Source: Pseudomonas cichorii
Lineage (GTDB): Bacteria > Pseudomonadota > Gammaproteobacteria > Pseudomonadales > Pseudomonadaceae
Length of the DNA stretch: 49,156 nt
Reading direction: 5' to 3'
Assembly: GCF_003700275.1 (NCBI RefSeq)
Contig: NZ_RBRE01000026.1
Location: 1-49,156 of the forward strand
How positions within the stretch are numbered: position 1 is the stretch's first letter; every line of letters starts with the position of its first letter. Shown one piece after another: positions 34,247-44,464 of the stretch. Below the pieces are notes generated by a model. The model worked only from the letters and a program-made list of their open reading frames with translations. It searched no databases and was not told where the DNA came from. The position numbers and the translations under genes were made by a program.

Positions 34247-36175
34247 ATGACAGGAACCTCACTGCGCATGCCATTGACGGCATGTTTACTCACACTGGCC
34301 TGCACCTCGACTTTCGCAGCCACAGCGCCTTATTCGACAATGGTGGTGTTTGGCGACAGCCTGGCCGATGCCGGGCAATTTCCCGATGTAGACGGTCCCG
34401 CCGGGGCAACCCTGCGGTTTACCAATCGGGTCGGGCCCACTTATCAGGACGGCAGCGGCGAGATCTTCGGGCTGAACTCTTCGACGCTGCTGGGCTTGAG
34501 GCTCAATGTCCCGGCCGGTGACCTGACGGCCTCGACCTCCCCCGTCAATGCCGCCTCGGGAGTGCCCGACGGCAATAACTGGGCGGTGGGCGGTGATCGT
34601 ACCGATCAGATCTTCGACGCCATTACCTCGGAATCGCGAGTGGTCGACCCCGACTCAGGCACGGTTCTGCGCACCCGCACCGGCTATCTGCCGAGCAATA
34701 ACTTTCAGGCCGACCCGAACGCGCTGTATTACTTGACCGGCGGCGGCAATGACTTCCTGCAGGGCCAGGTCCTGAGCAGCAGTGCCGCAGCAGACGCTGC
34801 CGATAATCTGGCTGACAGCGTGCAGGTCCTGCAACAGGCGGGGGCCCGCTACATCATGGTCTGGCTACTGCCGGATATCGGTCTGACCCCCGTCTTGAGC
34901 GGCACCATCCTGCAACCGATCACCTCGGCACTCAGCGCTGCTTTCAATGAGCAACTGGTCAGCCGCCTGGAACAGATCGATGCGCAGATCATCCCGCTCA
35001 ATGTGCCGCTGTTTATCAGTGAAACCCTGGCCGACGCCGGACGCTTCGGCTTCGCGGCCGATCAGGATCTGGTGGGCACCTGCTTCAACGGCGCAGGCTG
35101 CGATGAGAACGCCGTATATGGCCTGGACAGCGCCACGCCGGACCCGAACCGGCTGTTCTTCAACGATCGAGTCCACCCGACCGAAGCGGCCCAGCGTCTG
35201 CTTGCCGACTACGCCTATTCGTTGCTGGCCGCGCCCTGGGAAATCACCTTGCTGCCGGAAATGGCCAACAGCACATTGCGGGCTCAACAGGACGAACTTC
35301 GCGCCCAGTGGCTGACCGACTGGGGCAATTGGCAGGCCGTGGGCCAGTGGCGCAGCATCGTTGCCGCGGGCGGTCAGAAAGTCGACTTCGATGCTCAGGA
35401 CTCGTCTGCCAAAGCTGACGGCCGCGGCTATAACCTGACTGTCGGCGGCAGCTACCGCTTCGCCGAAAACTGGCGAGCCGGGTTGGTTGCCGGGGCTTAT
35501 CGTCAGAGCCTGGAAGCCGGCGCACAGGACTCGAAATACAGGCTCGACGGCTATATTGCGACGGCCTTCGTGCAATATCAGGCCAACCATTGGTGGGGGG
35601 ATCTGGCAGCGTCCGGCGGGCATCTGGATTACGACAAGGCCGAGCGCAAATTCGCGCTGGGCGTCAGCGAAGGGCAGGAAAAGGGCGATACCGACGGCAA
35701 GCTCTGGGCTGCAAGCGCGCGGCTTGGCTTCGACATTGCGGGCGCGGCAAGCCGTTGGCATCTGTCGCCGTTCATCAGTGCCGATTACGCCCACATCGAT
35801 GTGGATGGCTATTCGGAACAGGGCAACCGTTCGACTGCCTTGACCTTCAGTGACCAGACCCGCAAATCCCGGCGTGCCGGTGTAGGTTTGCAGGGCAAAT
35901 TCCAGCTGACATCCTCAACCCAGATCTGGGGAGAGTTTGCCCATGAGCGGGAGTTTGAAACCGACCGGCAAAACGTGACCATGGCCCTCAACACCTTGCC
36001 CGGCATCGATTTCACCCTCGAAGGCTACACTCCGCAGCGCAACCTCAACCGCGCCAGCCTCGGCGTGAGCCAGAAGCTGAGCCGCGATCTGACCCTGCGC
36101 GCCGGTTACAACTGGCGCAAGAACGACGACGCAACTCAACAGGGCGTGAATGTCGCGCTGAGCCTGGACTTCTAG
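34247..36175 (+). CDS. estA: GDSL autotransporter esterase EstA
   Basis: 642 aa outer-membrane esterase. Signal peptide at ~1-25, GDSL passenger domain at ~30-340 with Ser38 in FGDSLAD, GGGND near 167 and the catalytic Asp-His pair in NDRVHPT near 308, and a C-terminal autotransporter beta-barrel (~375-642) ending in LSLDF. In P. aeruginosa EstA supports rhamnolipid production and motility. In P. putida the related esterase gene lies between trpE and trpG; here it stands directly beyond the tailocin. Confidence 0.92.
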   Translation: MTGTSLRMPLTACLLTLACTSTFAATAPYSTMVVFGDSLADAGQFPDVDGPAGATLRFTNRVGPTYQDGSGEIFGLNSSTLLGLRLNVPAGDLTASTSPVNAASGVPDGNNWAVGGDRTDQIFDAITSESRVVDPDSGTVLRTRTGYLPSNNFQADPNALYYLTGGGNDFLQGQVLSSSAAADAADNLADSVQVLQQAGARYIMVWLLPDIGLTPVLSGTILQPITSALSAAFNEQLVSRLEQIDAQIIPLNVPLFISETLADAGRFGFAADQDLVGTCFNGAGCDENAVYGLDSATPDPNRLFFNDRVHPTEAAQRLLADYAYSLLAAPWEITLLPEMANSTLRAQQDELRAQWLTDWGNWQAVGQWRSIVAAGGQKVDFDAQDSSAKADGRGYNLTVGGSYRFAENWRAGLVAGAYRQSLEAGAQDSKYRLDGYIATAFVQYQANHWWGDLAASGGHLDYDKAERKFALGVSEGQEKGDTDGKLWAASARLGFDIAGAASRWHLSPFISADYAHIDVDGYSEQGNRSTALTFSDQTRKSRRAGVGLQGKFQLTSSTQIWGEFAHEREFETDRQNVTMALNTLPGIDFTLEGYTPQRNLNRASLGVSQKLSRDLTLRAGYNWRKNDDATQQGVNVALSLDF

Positions 36176-36222
36176 GACGTTGCCCATCGTGAGCTGGCCG
36201 GCTCACGATGGGAATCGCGTAC

Positions 36223-37500
36223 TCATCGCTCCAGAATAGCGGTGACCCCTTGCCCGCCCGCCGCACAGATCGAAATCAAGCCACGCCCCTGCCCGGCCGC
36301 CGCCAGCAGCTTGGCCAGGCTGGCAACGATCCGCCCACCGGTGGCCGCAAATGGATGACCCGCGGCCAATGAACTGCCCTTGATATTCATTCTGCTGCGG
36401 TCGATGGAGCCCAATGGCGCTTCAAGCCCCAGGCGCGTCTTGCAGTATTCGGGGTCTTCCCAGGCCTTCAGCGTACACAGCACTTGCGCAGCGAAGGCTT
36501 CATGGATTTCGTAGTAGTCGAAGTCCTGCAAGCTCAAACCGTTGCGCGCCAGCAGGCGTGGCACCGCATACACCGGCGCCATCAGCAGGCCTTCCTCGCC
36601 ATTGACGAAATTCACGGCTGCCGTCTCGCCATCACGCAAGTAAGCCAGCACCGGCAAACCACGCTCCCTGGCCCACTCTTCACTGCCGAGCAACACCAGC
36701 GAGGCGCCATCGGTCAGCGGCGTCGAATTGCCAGCCGTCAATGTGCCTTTGGCGCTGCGCTCGAAAGCCGGCTTGAGGCTGGCCAGTTTTTCCAGGCTCA
36801 GATCAGGGCGCAGGTTGTTGTCACGGGTCAGGCCCAGATAAGGCGTCATCAGATCGTTGTGCCAGCCCTCGGCATAGGCGGCCGCCATTTTCAGATGGCT
36901 TTCCAGTGCCAACTGGTCCTGAGCATCACGCTCGATCCCCCACTTCTGTGCCATCAATTCGCAATGCTGGCCCATGGACAAACCGGTGCGCGGCTCGCCA
37001 TTGCGCGGCAGCTCCGGCTTGAGATGCTGGGGTCGCAGTTGCAGCAGAGCCTTGAACTTGTCGGCTGCGGTTTTACTGCGATTAATCTGCAACAGAATAT
37101 TGCGCAACTCTTCATTAACGCCGATCGGCGCATCGGACGTGGTGTCCACACCTCCAGCAATCCCGCACTCGATCTGCCCCAGCGCAATCTTGTTGGCTAC
37201 CAGCAATGCAGCCTCAAGGCCGGTGCCGCAAGCCTGCTGGATATCGTAGGCCGGTGTTTGCGCCGACAGCCGCGAACCCAGCACGCATTCCCGGGTCAGG
37301 TTGAAGTCCCGGGAATGCTTGAGCACCGCGCCGCAAGCGACTTCACCGACCCGCAGGCCATGCAGGTTGAAGCGCTCGATCAAGCCTTCCAGAGCGGCGG
37401 TCAGCATGTCTTGATTGCTCGCGGTGGCATAGGCACCGCTGGAGCGGGCAAATGGAATCCGGTTGCCGCCGATGATGGCGACACGACGTAGCTGCGTCAT
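36223..37500 (-). CDS. Acetyl-CoA C-acetyltransferase (FadI-type thiolase)
   Basis: 425 aa thiolase. The acyl-binding Cys91 is in QQACGTGLEAA, a conserved EIHEAFA motif provides the catalytic His, and the C-terminal SICAAGGQG carries the second Cys. ATG 37500 has AAGGAAG upstream; a seven-codon extension is unlikely. It is divergent from the FabG-like gene, suggesting a beta-oxidation or reverse-beta-oxidation type module. Confidence 0.88.
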   Translation of the reverse strand: MTQLRRVAIIGGNRIPFARSSGAYATASNQDMLTAALEGLIERFNLHGLRVGEVACGAVLKHSRDFNLTRECVLGSRLSAQTPAYDIQQACGTGLEAALLVANKIALGQIECGIAGGVDTTSDAPIGVNEELRNILLQINRSKTAADKFKALLQLRPQHLKPELPRNGEPRTGLSMGQHCELMAQKWGIERDAQDQLALESHLKMAAAYAEGWHNDLMTPYLGLTRDNNLRPDLSLEKLASLKPAFERSAKGTLTAGNSTPLTDGASLVLLGSEEWARERGLPVLAYLRDGETAAVNFVNGEEGLLMAPVYAVPRLLARNGLSLQDFDYYEIHEAFAAQVLCTLKAWEDPEYCKTRLGLEAPLGSIDRSRMNIKGSSLAAGHPFAATGGRIVASLAKLLAAAGQGRGLISICAAGGQGVTAILER

Positions 37501-37620
37501 GAAAAACTTCCTTTTCTTCAAGCGTTATCTGGGCGGGTGATGAACTGCGTGCTGAAACAAGAACAAACATCGCTTCAGTGTGGTCCACTTCTTTGAACCC
37601 CGATTCAAGGAGAGTGTTCC

Positions 37621-38976
37621 ATGTCGTCAGATCGCTACATAAATTTCGCCAACTCCGACATGGGTCGTCGCTTGGTGAAAGCCGCAGGCCTGCCGAGCCC
37701 GACGCGCCTGGAGCGTTGGCAAGCCGGGCGCTTGCGGCCTGTAGAAGGAACGCTGCTGATCAGTGGCGGACCTCTGGCCGACCATATCAGGCTGTTCGCC
37801 CAGCGCCTGACCGACTCACTCTACAGTTTTGGCAGCGAAATCCCCGGCGCAACAGCCTGGGTTGCCGAGCAAGGCCCGAAACTCAAGGCCGTGGTGTTCG
37901 ACGCCAGCCTGCTGGTGCGTGCCGAACAGCTCAAGCAGTTGCACGAATTCTTCCAGCCGCTGCTGCGCAATCTGGACCACTGCGCGCATGTGGTGATCCT
38001 CGGACGCGCCCCTGCGACGCTACAAGAGCCGCTGGCGGCCAGTACCCAGCAGGCCGTTGAAGGTTTCAGCCGCTCGCTGGCCAAGGAAATGCGCAACGGC
38101 GGAACCGTGCAACTGCTGCAAGTGGACGAAGGCGCCGAGGATCAACTGGAAGGTGCGCTGCGATTCTTCCTTTCGCCCAAGAGTGCCTTCATTTCCGGCC
38201 AGGTTCTGCACCTGAGCCCCGGCACCGCACAGGTACAGGACTGGAGCCGCCCATTGGCCGGACGCAAGGCGGTGGTCACGGGCGCGGCGCGGGGTATCGG
38301 CGCGTCGATTGCCGAAACCCTGACCCGCGATGGCGCCGAGGTGATCCTGCTGGATGTACCGCAAGCCCGCGCAGACCTGGAAGCACTGGCGGCACGACTG
38401 GGGGCCAGGGCGCTGGCCCTGGATATCTGCAGTGAAGATGCCGCCAGCCAGTTGCTGGAGCACCTGCAGGGCGGTATCGACATTCTGGTGCATAACGCCG
38501 GCATCACCCGCGACAAGACGCTGGTCAACATGCCGGAGAACTTCTGGGACTCGGTGCTGGCGGTCAATCTCGAAGCCCCGCAGACACTGACTCAGGCCTT
38601 GCTGGATAACGGCAGCCTGAACGACAACGCCCGAATCGTCCTGATGGCCTCGATCAGCGGCCTGGCCGGTAACCGCGGGCAGACCAACTACACCACCAGC
38701 AAGGCTGGCCTGATCGGTCTTGCCCGAGCCATGGCGCCCGCGTTGCGTCAGCGCAGTATCAGCATCAATGCCGTAGCACCCGGTTTTATCGAAACCCGCA
38801 TGACCGCCGAAATGCCTTTCACCTTGCGTGAAGCCGGTCGCCGCATGAGCTCTCTGGGCCAGGGTGGCCTGCCCCAGGACGTCGCCGAAGCCGTAGCCTG
38901 GCTGAGCCAGCCCGGCAGCGGCGCGGTAACCGGCCAGGTATTGCGGGTCTGCGGCCAAAGTGTGATTGGGGCCTGA
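37621..38976 (+). CDS. Long 3-oxoacyl-ACP reductase (FabG4-type)
   Basis: 451 aa, far longer than housekeeping FabG (~245 aa). An N-terminal ~210-residue flavodoxin-like domain precedes the SDR domain, with GAARGIG at 221-227, HNAGITRD near 291, and Ser344/Tyr357/Lys361 as catalytic triad (NYTTSK). This is the high-molecular-weight FabG type that acts on acyl-CoA. It is 27 bp ahead of the MaoC gene, indicating an operon. Confidence 0.87.
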   Translation: MSSDRYINFANSDMGRRLVKAAGLPSPTRLERWQAGRLRPVEGTLLISGGPLADHIRLFAQRLTDSLYSFGSEIPGATAWVAEQGPKLKAVVFDASLLVRAEQLKQLHEFFQPLLRNLDHCAHVVILGRAPATLQEPLAASTQQAVEGFSRSLAKEMRNGGTVQLLQVDEGAEDQLEGALRFFLSPKSAFISGQVLHLSPGTAQVQDWSRPLAGRKAVVTGAARGIGASIAETLTRDGAEVILLDVPQARADLEALAARLGARALALDICSEDAASQLLEHLQGGIDILVHNAGITRDKTLVNMPENFWDSVLAVNLEAPQTLTQALLDNGSLNDNARIVLMASISGLAGNRGQTNYTTSKAGLIGLARAMAPALRQRSISINAVAPGFIETRMTAEMPFTLREAGRRMSSLGQGGLPQDVAEAVAWLSQPGSGAVTGQVLRVCGQSVIGA

Positions 38977-39003
38977 GCCCGTATTCGTTCAAGGAGATGG
39001 ATA

Positions 39004-39861
39004 ATGACTGCTCACTGGCGCTATCTGGATTCCCTGCAACCTCTGCCCAACCTGTTCATCCAGGCGGCACTGCGACGCAAGGTCACCGGAACGCAACTAC
39101 CTGACCTTGGCCTGCGCAGTTGGATGTCGGTGGACGCCGACAAGCTGGCCGCCTATCGCAACGTCTGTGGATTCGCGGATGGCAGCCTGCTGCCGCCGAC
39201 TTATCCACATGTGCTCGCCTTTGCGTTGCAGATGCAGTTGATGACCTCGCGGGAGTTTCCGTTCCCGTTGCTGGGCCTGATCCACATTGCCAACCGCATC
39301 CGGATCCATCGCCCGCTCGGTGGCGTCAACCAGCTGTATGTCAGTGTCCAGGCGAACAATCTGCAACCGCATCCCAAAGGCGCGACCTTCAGCCTGATCA
39401 CTCAAGTCGAGGACGGTCTGGGACTGTTGTGGGATGAAGAAAGCACCATGCTCTGCAAGGGCGTGAAACTGGACGGCGAGGTCAGCGGCGAATTCGAGCC
39501 GGCGTCCCTGGCGATGAGCGAACTGGCACGCTGGCAGGCGCCGGCGCATATTGGCCGGCAGTACGCCAAGGTATCGGGCGATTACAACCCTATTCACTTG
39601 AGTGCGCCGAGTGCCAAGCTGTTCGGTTTCCCCAGGGCCATTGCCCACGGCATGTGGCTCAAGGCCCAGACACTGGCGACCCTGGACGATCACCTGCCTG
39701 CGTCGAACGTCGAGATCAACGTGCAATTCCAGAAACCGCTGCGCCTGCCCGGCGACGTGCTGCTATCGGCAAGCGCAGCCGGTTCCCATGGCCAACTGCG
39801 CGTCGAAGGCGAACAAGGCATCGTGCACATGATCGGAAACTGGCAGCCACTCCAGGAGTGA
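39004..39861 (+). CDS. MaoC-like acyl dehydratase
   Basis: 285 aa. The hotdog-fold dehydratase motif SGDYNPIHLS near residue 195 supplies Asp/His, followed by FPRAIAHGMW. The N-terminal half is a degenerate hotdog domain, as in two-domain MaoC proteins. AAGGAG precedes the start. With the FabG-type reductase and thiolase it could complete a 3-oxoacyl/3-hydroxyacyl/enoyl-CoA cycle. Confidence 0.85.
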   Translation: MTAHWRYLDSLQPLPNLFIQAALRRKVTGTQLPDLGLRSWMSVDADKLAAYRNVCGFADGSLLPPTYPHVLAFALQMQLMTSREFPFPLLGLIHIANRIRIHRPLGGVNQLYVSVQANNLQPHPKGATFSLITQVEDGLGLLWDEESTMLCKGVKLDGEVSGEFEPASLAMSELARWQAPAHIGRQYAKVSGDYNPIHLSAPSAKLFGFPRAIAHGMWLKAQTLATLDDHLPASNVEINVQFQKPLRLPGDVLLSASAAGSHGQLRVEGEQGIVHMIGNWQPLQE

Positions 39862-39868
39862 TCGCCTT

Positions 39869-39930
39869 TTCGCGAATGAATTCGCTTCCACTTCATCCCG
39901 TACAGGCTGTGGAGCGAATTCATTCACGAA
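39869..39930. repeat. REP-like palindrome pair
   Basis: TTCGCGAATGAATTCGCTTC (39869-39888) and GGAGCGAATTCATTCACGAA (39911-39930) are inverted copies around ~20 bp. Lies between the MaoC and MazG-like genes. Confidence 0.85.
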
Positions 39931-39983
39931 GACTTGCTTGAAACCTCCTGGCCCCTGAAGCTATGCGCCTTCAGGAGAGCATC

Positions 39984-40289
39984 ATGAACCTCGACGAATT
40001 GACCCAGCGTCTGCACCGCATTCGCGATCAGAATGACTGGAAACAGTTTCACAGCCCCAAGAACCTGGCCATGGCGGCCAGCGTGGAGATGGCCGAGCTG
40101 GTAGAAATCTTCCAGTGGCTGCGCGAAGACCAGTCCCGCGAGTTGCCGCCGGAAAAATTGGCCCATGCAGGCCAGGAAGTGGGCGATATCGTGCTCTACC
40201 TTCTGCTTCTGTGCAGCGAGCTTGGGCTGAGCATGGAAGATGTTGTACGCAGCAAGCTGGCGGACAGCGAGCGGAGATTCGCCAAGTGA
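39984..40289 (+). CDS. MazG-like nucleotide pyrophosphohydrolase
   Basis: 101 aa. All-alpha NTP pyrophosphohydrolase fold with the metal-binding E-x2-E...E-x2-D pattern: EMAELVEIFQWL (near 36) and EVGDIVLYLLLL (near 68). ATG 39984 has AGGAGAG upstream; an ATG seven codons earlier lacks a site. It overlaps cmoM (GTGA), so they are translated together. Confidence 0.85.
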   Translation: MNLDELTQRLHRIRDQNDWKQFHSPKNLAMAASVEMAELVEIFQWLREDQSRELPPEKLAHAGQEVGDIVLYLLLLCSELGLSMEDVVRSKLADSERRFAK

Positions 40290-41035
40290 GTGATCGTCAT
40301 TTCGACCAGTTGGCCACCCGCTTCGCGGAAAAGATCTACGGCGGTGCCAAGGGTGCCATCCGTCTTGCGGTGTTGCAGGCTGACCTGACCGAAGCCTTGC
40401 CCGAGCGTCCTTTGCGCGTGCTGGATATCGGCGCCGGTCTGGGACACATGTCGTTGTGGCTGGCCGAGCGTGGTCATCACGTCACTCTGGCCGAGCCGGC
40501 GGAGCCGATGCTCGAAGGCGCACGCCAGCGTTTTGCCGAGGCCGGACAGGAAGCGACTTTCATTCAGGCGCCCTGGCAGGATCTGCCTGAACGTTTGAAC
40601 GAGCCTTACGATCTGGTGCTGTGTCATGCGGTACTGGAATGGCTGGCCGAGCCACATGCCATCCTGCCGGTGCTGCATCGATTGACCAAGGCTGATGGCT
40701 GGTTGTCGCTGGCGTTTTATAACCGGGATGCGCTGATTTATCGCAACTTGCTCAAGGGCCACTTCCGCAAGATGCGCAAGAACGACATGGCCGGCGAAAA
40801 ACAGAGCCTGACGCCGCAACAACCGCTCGACCCACGGGAACTGGCTGCGCAACTTGAAGGGTTGTGGCGGGTCGAAACCCAGAGCGGCGTACGGGTGTTC
40901 CACGATTACATGCCGGTCGAATTCCAGGCGCGAGCCGGACTTGAAGACCTGCTGGAGATGGAACTGGCCCATCGACGCCACCCCGGCTTTGCAGGTTTGG
41001 GTCGATACCTGCACTGGATATGCCGTCCGGTCTGA
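40286..41035 (+). CDS. cmoM: tRNA 5-carboxymethoxyuridine methyltransferase
   Basis: 249 aa SAM-dependent methyltransferase completing mcmo5U34 in tRNA. The start SDRHFDQLATRFAEKIYGGAKG and the SAM motif VLDIGAGLGH fit CmoM closely, as does the C-terminal GVRVFHDYMP. Start is GTG 40286, overlapping the MazG-like stop. No alternative ATG nearby keeps the conserved N-terminus. Confidence 0.87.
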   Translation: MSDRHFDQLATRFAEKIYGGAKGAIRLAVLQADLTEALPERPLRVLDIGAGLGHMSLWLAERGHHVTLAEPAEPMLEGARQRFAEAGQEATFIQAPWQDLPERLNEPYDLVLCHAVLEWLAEPHAILPVLHRLTKADGWLSLAFYNRDALIYRNLLKGHFRKMRKNDMAGEKQSLTPQQPLDPRELAAQLEGLWRVETQSGVRVFHDYMPVEFQARAGLEDLLEMELAHRRHPGFAGLGRYLHWICRPV

Positions 41036-41053
41036 CACCACGCGGAGATCAGC

Positions 41054-41680
41054 ATGAAACGCCGCCTCGCCTTGATCGCCATGTTTCTGAGCATCACAGC
41101 CTGCCAGAGCGACAATCCCTATGTCGCCAGTTCGGCACCTCTGCCGCCTGCTCCCCCGCAGGCGGCAAACACCCTGGACATGAGCGCCTATCCGGCAGCG
41201 CCGCGGGATTACGCCCGCTATCGCAACTGGGCCTGGCTCAACGGCCATCTGCCAGCAGGCACGGCGTGGATGGATTCGGCGCAGGTTGCCGATGCGGTCA
41301 GCAATGGGCTGGACCAGCGCGGGCTACGCCCCAGCCGCAACGGGCAACCGGCAGACGTGTATGTCAGCGCTGCGGTTCGCCAGGAAACCCGGCTGCGGCA
41401 GGTACGTGACGATTATCACGATCCCTACTACGGTGGTGGTGTGGGCTATGGCCGTTACAACGGCTACCGTCAGGGTTATGGCGGTTATGCCAGCGTGCCG
41501 ATCGTGCGTACCTACCAGGAGAAAGTGATGGTGGTGCAGATCAGCATGTTCGATGCCAGCACCGGCCAACCGGTGTGGAGCGCCAGTGCAGACACCGTAG
41601 GCAGCAACGATGAAGCTTCGCGCAGCAAAGCCTTGCGTCAGGCTGTGCAACAGGCACTGACGGCGTATCCTCCCCGGTAA
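41054..41680 (+). CDS. DUF4136 lipoprotein 1
   Basis: 208 aa. Lipobox ITAC at residue ~18 after a short signal peptide. The DUF4136 pattern [12 protein letters not shown] and [15 protein letters not shown] follows, with a Gly/Tyr-rich segment ([20 protein letters not shown]) near 120-140. Outer-membrane or periplasmic lipoprotein of unknown role. It is followed within 19 bp by a paralogue. Confidence 0.82.
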   Translation: MKRRLALIAMFLSITACQSDNPYVASSAPLPPAPPQAANTLDMSAYPAAPRDYARYRNWAWLNGHLPAGTAWMDSAQVADAVSNGLDQRGLRPSRNGQPADVYVSAAVRQETRLRQVRDDYHDPYYGGGVGYGRYNGYRQGYGGYASVPIVRTYQEKVMVVQISMFDASTGQPVWSASADTVGSNDEASRSKALRQAVQQALTAYPPR

Positions 41681-41698
41681 CCCTTTCGGAGAACTGCC

Positions 41699-42262
41699 AT
41701 GTTCCGCCGCCTCGCCCTGCTTTCGCTTGCCCTGCTGCTCACGGCCTGCCAGAACACCCAGATCAATCGTGACTTCGACGCCAGACGCGACTTCGGCGGC
41801 TATCGCAACTGGAGCTGGAAAGAGCCCGGCGTGCAGTATCAGCCCGAAGATCCGCGGATCAAGAGTGATCTCACCGAGCAGCGGATTCGCCAGTCGATCA
41901 ACGACCAGCTGGAGCAACGTGGCCTGCGCATGGCGCCGAGCGGAACCAATGCCGACCTGCAGGTGCAAGCCTGGCTGATCGTCGAAAGCCGCCAGCAACT
42001 GGTCAGCACCAATAACAATGCCGGTTGGGGGCCATGGGGCAGTTATGGCTATTGGGGCGGCCCGTTCCCTACTGAAACCCGCAGCGTGGATTACAAGGTC
42101 ACCACCTTGCAGATCGACCTGTTCGACGGCAAGGACGGCAAACTGGTCTGGCGTGGCAGCACCGAACGTATCCTGAGCGACAACGCGGGCAACCCGAGTG
42201 CCCGTGACAACATCGTTCGCGAAACCGTGGCCCGGATACTGGAGCAGTATCCGCCGCGCTGA
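41699..42262 (+). CDS. DUF4136 lipoprotein 2
   Basis: 187 aa. Lipobox LTAC near residue 17. It shares the DUF4136 pattern with the upstream gene (GGYRNWSWKEPG, ...QRIRQSINDQLEQRGLRM). Similar length and C-terminal ending in YPPR in both proteins mark a tandem duplication. Co-transcribed with the first copy. Confidence 0.82.
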   Translation: MFRRLALLSLALLLTACQNTQINRDFDARRDFGGYRNWSWKEPGVQYQPEDPRIKSDLTEQRIRQSINDQLEQRGLRMAPSGTNADLQVQAWLIVESRQQLVSTNNNAGWGPWGSYGYWGGPFPTETRSVDYKVTTLQIDLFDGKDGKLVWRGSTERILSDNAGNPSARDNIVRETVARILEQYPPR

Positions 42263-42270
42263 AATGTCTG

Positions 42271-42324
42271 TTCGCGAATGAGTTCGCTCCCAGGAATCCC
42301 GGCCGGAGCAAATTCATTCGCGAA
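42271..42324. repeat. REP-like palindrome pair
   Basis: TTCGCGAATGAGTTCGCTCC (42271-42290) and GGAGCAAATTCATTCGCGAA (42305-42324) form an inverted pair downstream of the lipoprotein genes. Confidence 0.85.
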
Positions 42325-42427
42325 AAATAACACCCCCGGAACAAGCGAACCCCACGCACTCCTCAGGCCTTGACTACACTCCCTTGCAGACAGGCGAGTG
42401 AGCGACGGCTTGGCCGAAGGAGTGCTG

Positions 42428-44464
42428 ATGTCTCCCCTGAATGGTTATGCCGCGTTCCCGGCCCGGCAACGCGGTGCCCTTAGTCTGCTTGCGGCCTTGA
42501 CCCTGGGTCTTGCCCTGCTGTGCACACTGCTGGTCATCGACAGCGGCAGGCTGTATCTGGAAAAACGCTCGCTGCAGCGCGTGGCTGACATGGCCGCGCT
42601 GGAAGCCGCCAGCCGCAAGGGCACCTGTGCCTCAAGCAACACCGCCACGGCCTACGCCACTCAGAGCGCCACCCGTAACAATTTCCCGGTCGGCAGCGAC
42701 AGCCGGACACTGACGGTCAACTGCGGCACTCTGGGGCTGGATGTGGACAGCCGACGGACGTTCGTCGCCGACTCGACCAAGCCCGTGGCGATCCAGGTCG
42801 TTGTCAGCCATGTCGTTCCCAAAAGCATCGCAGCGGGCATCGGCGAGCTGTTCGACAAGACACCAACGCCGCCCAATACCCAACTCAGCGCCACAGCCGT
42901 CGCGGCAAGCACACCGCCTCTGGCCGCCCTGACCATCCGCAGCGCAGCAATGACGATCGACAGCACCAAGGCCTCACTGCTCAACCCGATTGTCGGCAGC
43001 CTGCTCGGCGGCTCCCTGAACCTCAGCGTCGCCAACTGGCAGGGAATCGCCACCACCGATCTGAGCGTGCTCAGTTACCTGAACAGGCTCAAGACCGATC
43101 TGAACATCAACGCCGTGGGTTATACCGATGTGCTGAACAGCAATGTCGCTGTCAGCCAGTTGATCCAGACCGCGATCAATGTCCTGGACCCTGCCGGGAC
43201 ACTCAGCGCCACCGCGACGATAGCCGGTCTGCGCGCCGTAAAGATTGCGGCGGGCGCGACCACGGTTCTGCTGGGCGATTTACTCTCGGTACAAGGCAGT
43301 TCGGACATTGCCGCGCTCAATACCAACCTGCGTCTGCTCGACCTGATACAAGGCCTCGCACAACTGGCCAATGACAAGAACGGTGTTTCGGCGGCCGCAC
43401 AGATCAACCTGGCCGGACTGGCGCAGGTCACGGCCCGGGTGCAGGTTGTCGAGCCACCGCAACTGTCGGCAGTGGGCGATCCGAGCCTGATCGACCCGCT
43501 CAACCCCAAGACCGGTGCCAACAGGCTCTATGTGCGTACCGCCCAGACGCGAGCGCTGATTTCGATCAATCTGCCGGTCCTGGGGGCAATTACCCCACTG
43601 GTGAATACCGCCACCTCGCTGGTCAGCAGCCTCACCCCCATCCTCAACAGCGCACTGAGTCTGAACCTTGCCGGAGTACTGGGCTCGACCACCTGCGCGC
43701 TGGGCCTGACCAGTTGCATGGTGTCGGATATCAAGCTGCTGACCTCAAGCTCATCCTCAAGCGCCGGTCCGCGTATCGACCTGAGCATTTCACTGGCCAG
43801 CGCAGACAGCTACGTGACCGGCTACACCTGCACCAGCAATACCAACAAGACCCTGAGCGTGCACACCGACACAGCATTGATCAGCACCAAGATCGGCCTG
43901 ATCGATAGCGCCTCGGCGTTTCCGGCCAGCACCGATCCTTCAGCAATCACGGCCCTGCCCATCCCGGTGATCGATATCGGCACCCAGACCTGCCAGAAGA
44001 TTCTCGGCCTGCTGGGAAGCTGCACCACCCGCGTACCTTTTGGCGGTGGCGGTGTCGGCATCAGTTTTGATCCGATCAACCAGTCGCCGCTGGGCAGCTC
44101 CGCCTCGACCAACAGCACCTTCAGCTCGCCGCCGGAAATCAATAGCCCGCCTGGTTTTCTAACAAATCCTACAGCCTCGGTTCTGGCCAGCACTCTGCTC
44201 GATGGGGTCATCTCGGGAGCCAAGGTCAGCGTCTACAAGCCATCGACCACCAGCCCCAATGGCCTGGGAAACCTGATAACCGTCACAGCCTCGCTGCTCG
44301 CCTCCATCACCAGCAGCCTGGACACCATCGTCGCCAATACCCTGCGACCATTGCTGACCTCTGTGGTGGACCCGTTGCTCGACGCATTGGGGCTCGATCT
44401 GGCACCCGCCGAGGTGGGCGCCAATCTGAGCTGTAACTTCGGCCAGGCAACCCTGGTGATTTAA
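42428..44464 (+). CDS. tadG: TadG-like pilus assembly protein
   Basis: 678 aa. The N-terminus has the TadG/Flp-type start (RQRGALSLLAALTLGLALLCTLLVIDSGRLYLEKRSLQRVADMAAL): one membrane helix and a LEKRSLQ-DMAALEA pilin-like motif. The rest is a long secreted Ser/Thr/Ala-rich domain (DUF2134-like). ATG 42428 has AAGGAG upstream. In P. aeruginosa tadG (PA4297) sits beside pprB; here it faces pprA with a 4-base convergent overlap. Confidence 0.82.
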   Translation: MSPLNGYAAFPARQRGALSLLAALTLGLALLCTLLVIDSGRLYLEKRSLQRVADMAALEAASRKGTCASSNTATAYATQSATRNNFPVGSDSRTLTVNCGTLGLDVDSRRTFVADSTKPVAIQVVVSHVVPKSIAAGIGELFDKTPTPPNTQLSATAVAASTPPLAALTIRSAAMTIDSTKASLLNPIVGSLLGGSLNLSVANWQGIATTDLSVLSYLNRLKTDLNINAVGYTDVLNSNVAVSQLIQTAINVLDPAGTLSATATIAGLRAVKIAAGATTVLLGDLLSVQGSSDIAALNTNLRLLDLIQGLAQLANDKNGVSAAAQINLAGLAQVTARVQVVEPPQLSAVGDPSLIDPLNPKTGANRLYVRTAQTRALISINLPVLGAITPLVNTATSLVSSLTPILNSALSLNLAGVLGSTTCALGLTSCMVSDIKLLTSSSSSSAGPRIDLSISLASADSYVTGYTCTSNTNKTLSVHTDTALISTKIGLIDSASAFPASTDPSAITALPIPVIDIGTQTCQKILGLLGSCTTRVPFGGGGVGISFDPINQSPLGSSASTNSTFSSPPEINSPPGFLTNPTASVLASTLLDGVISGAKVSVYKPSTTSPNGLGNLITVTASLLASITSSLDTIVANTLRPLLTSVVDPLLDALGLDLAPAEVGANLSCNFGQATLVI

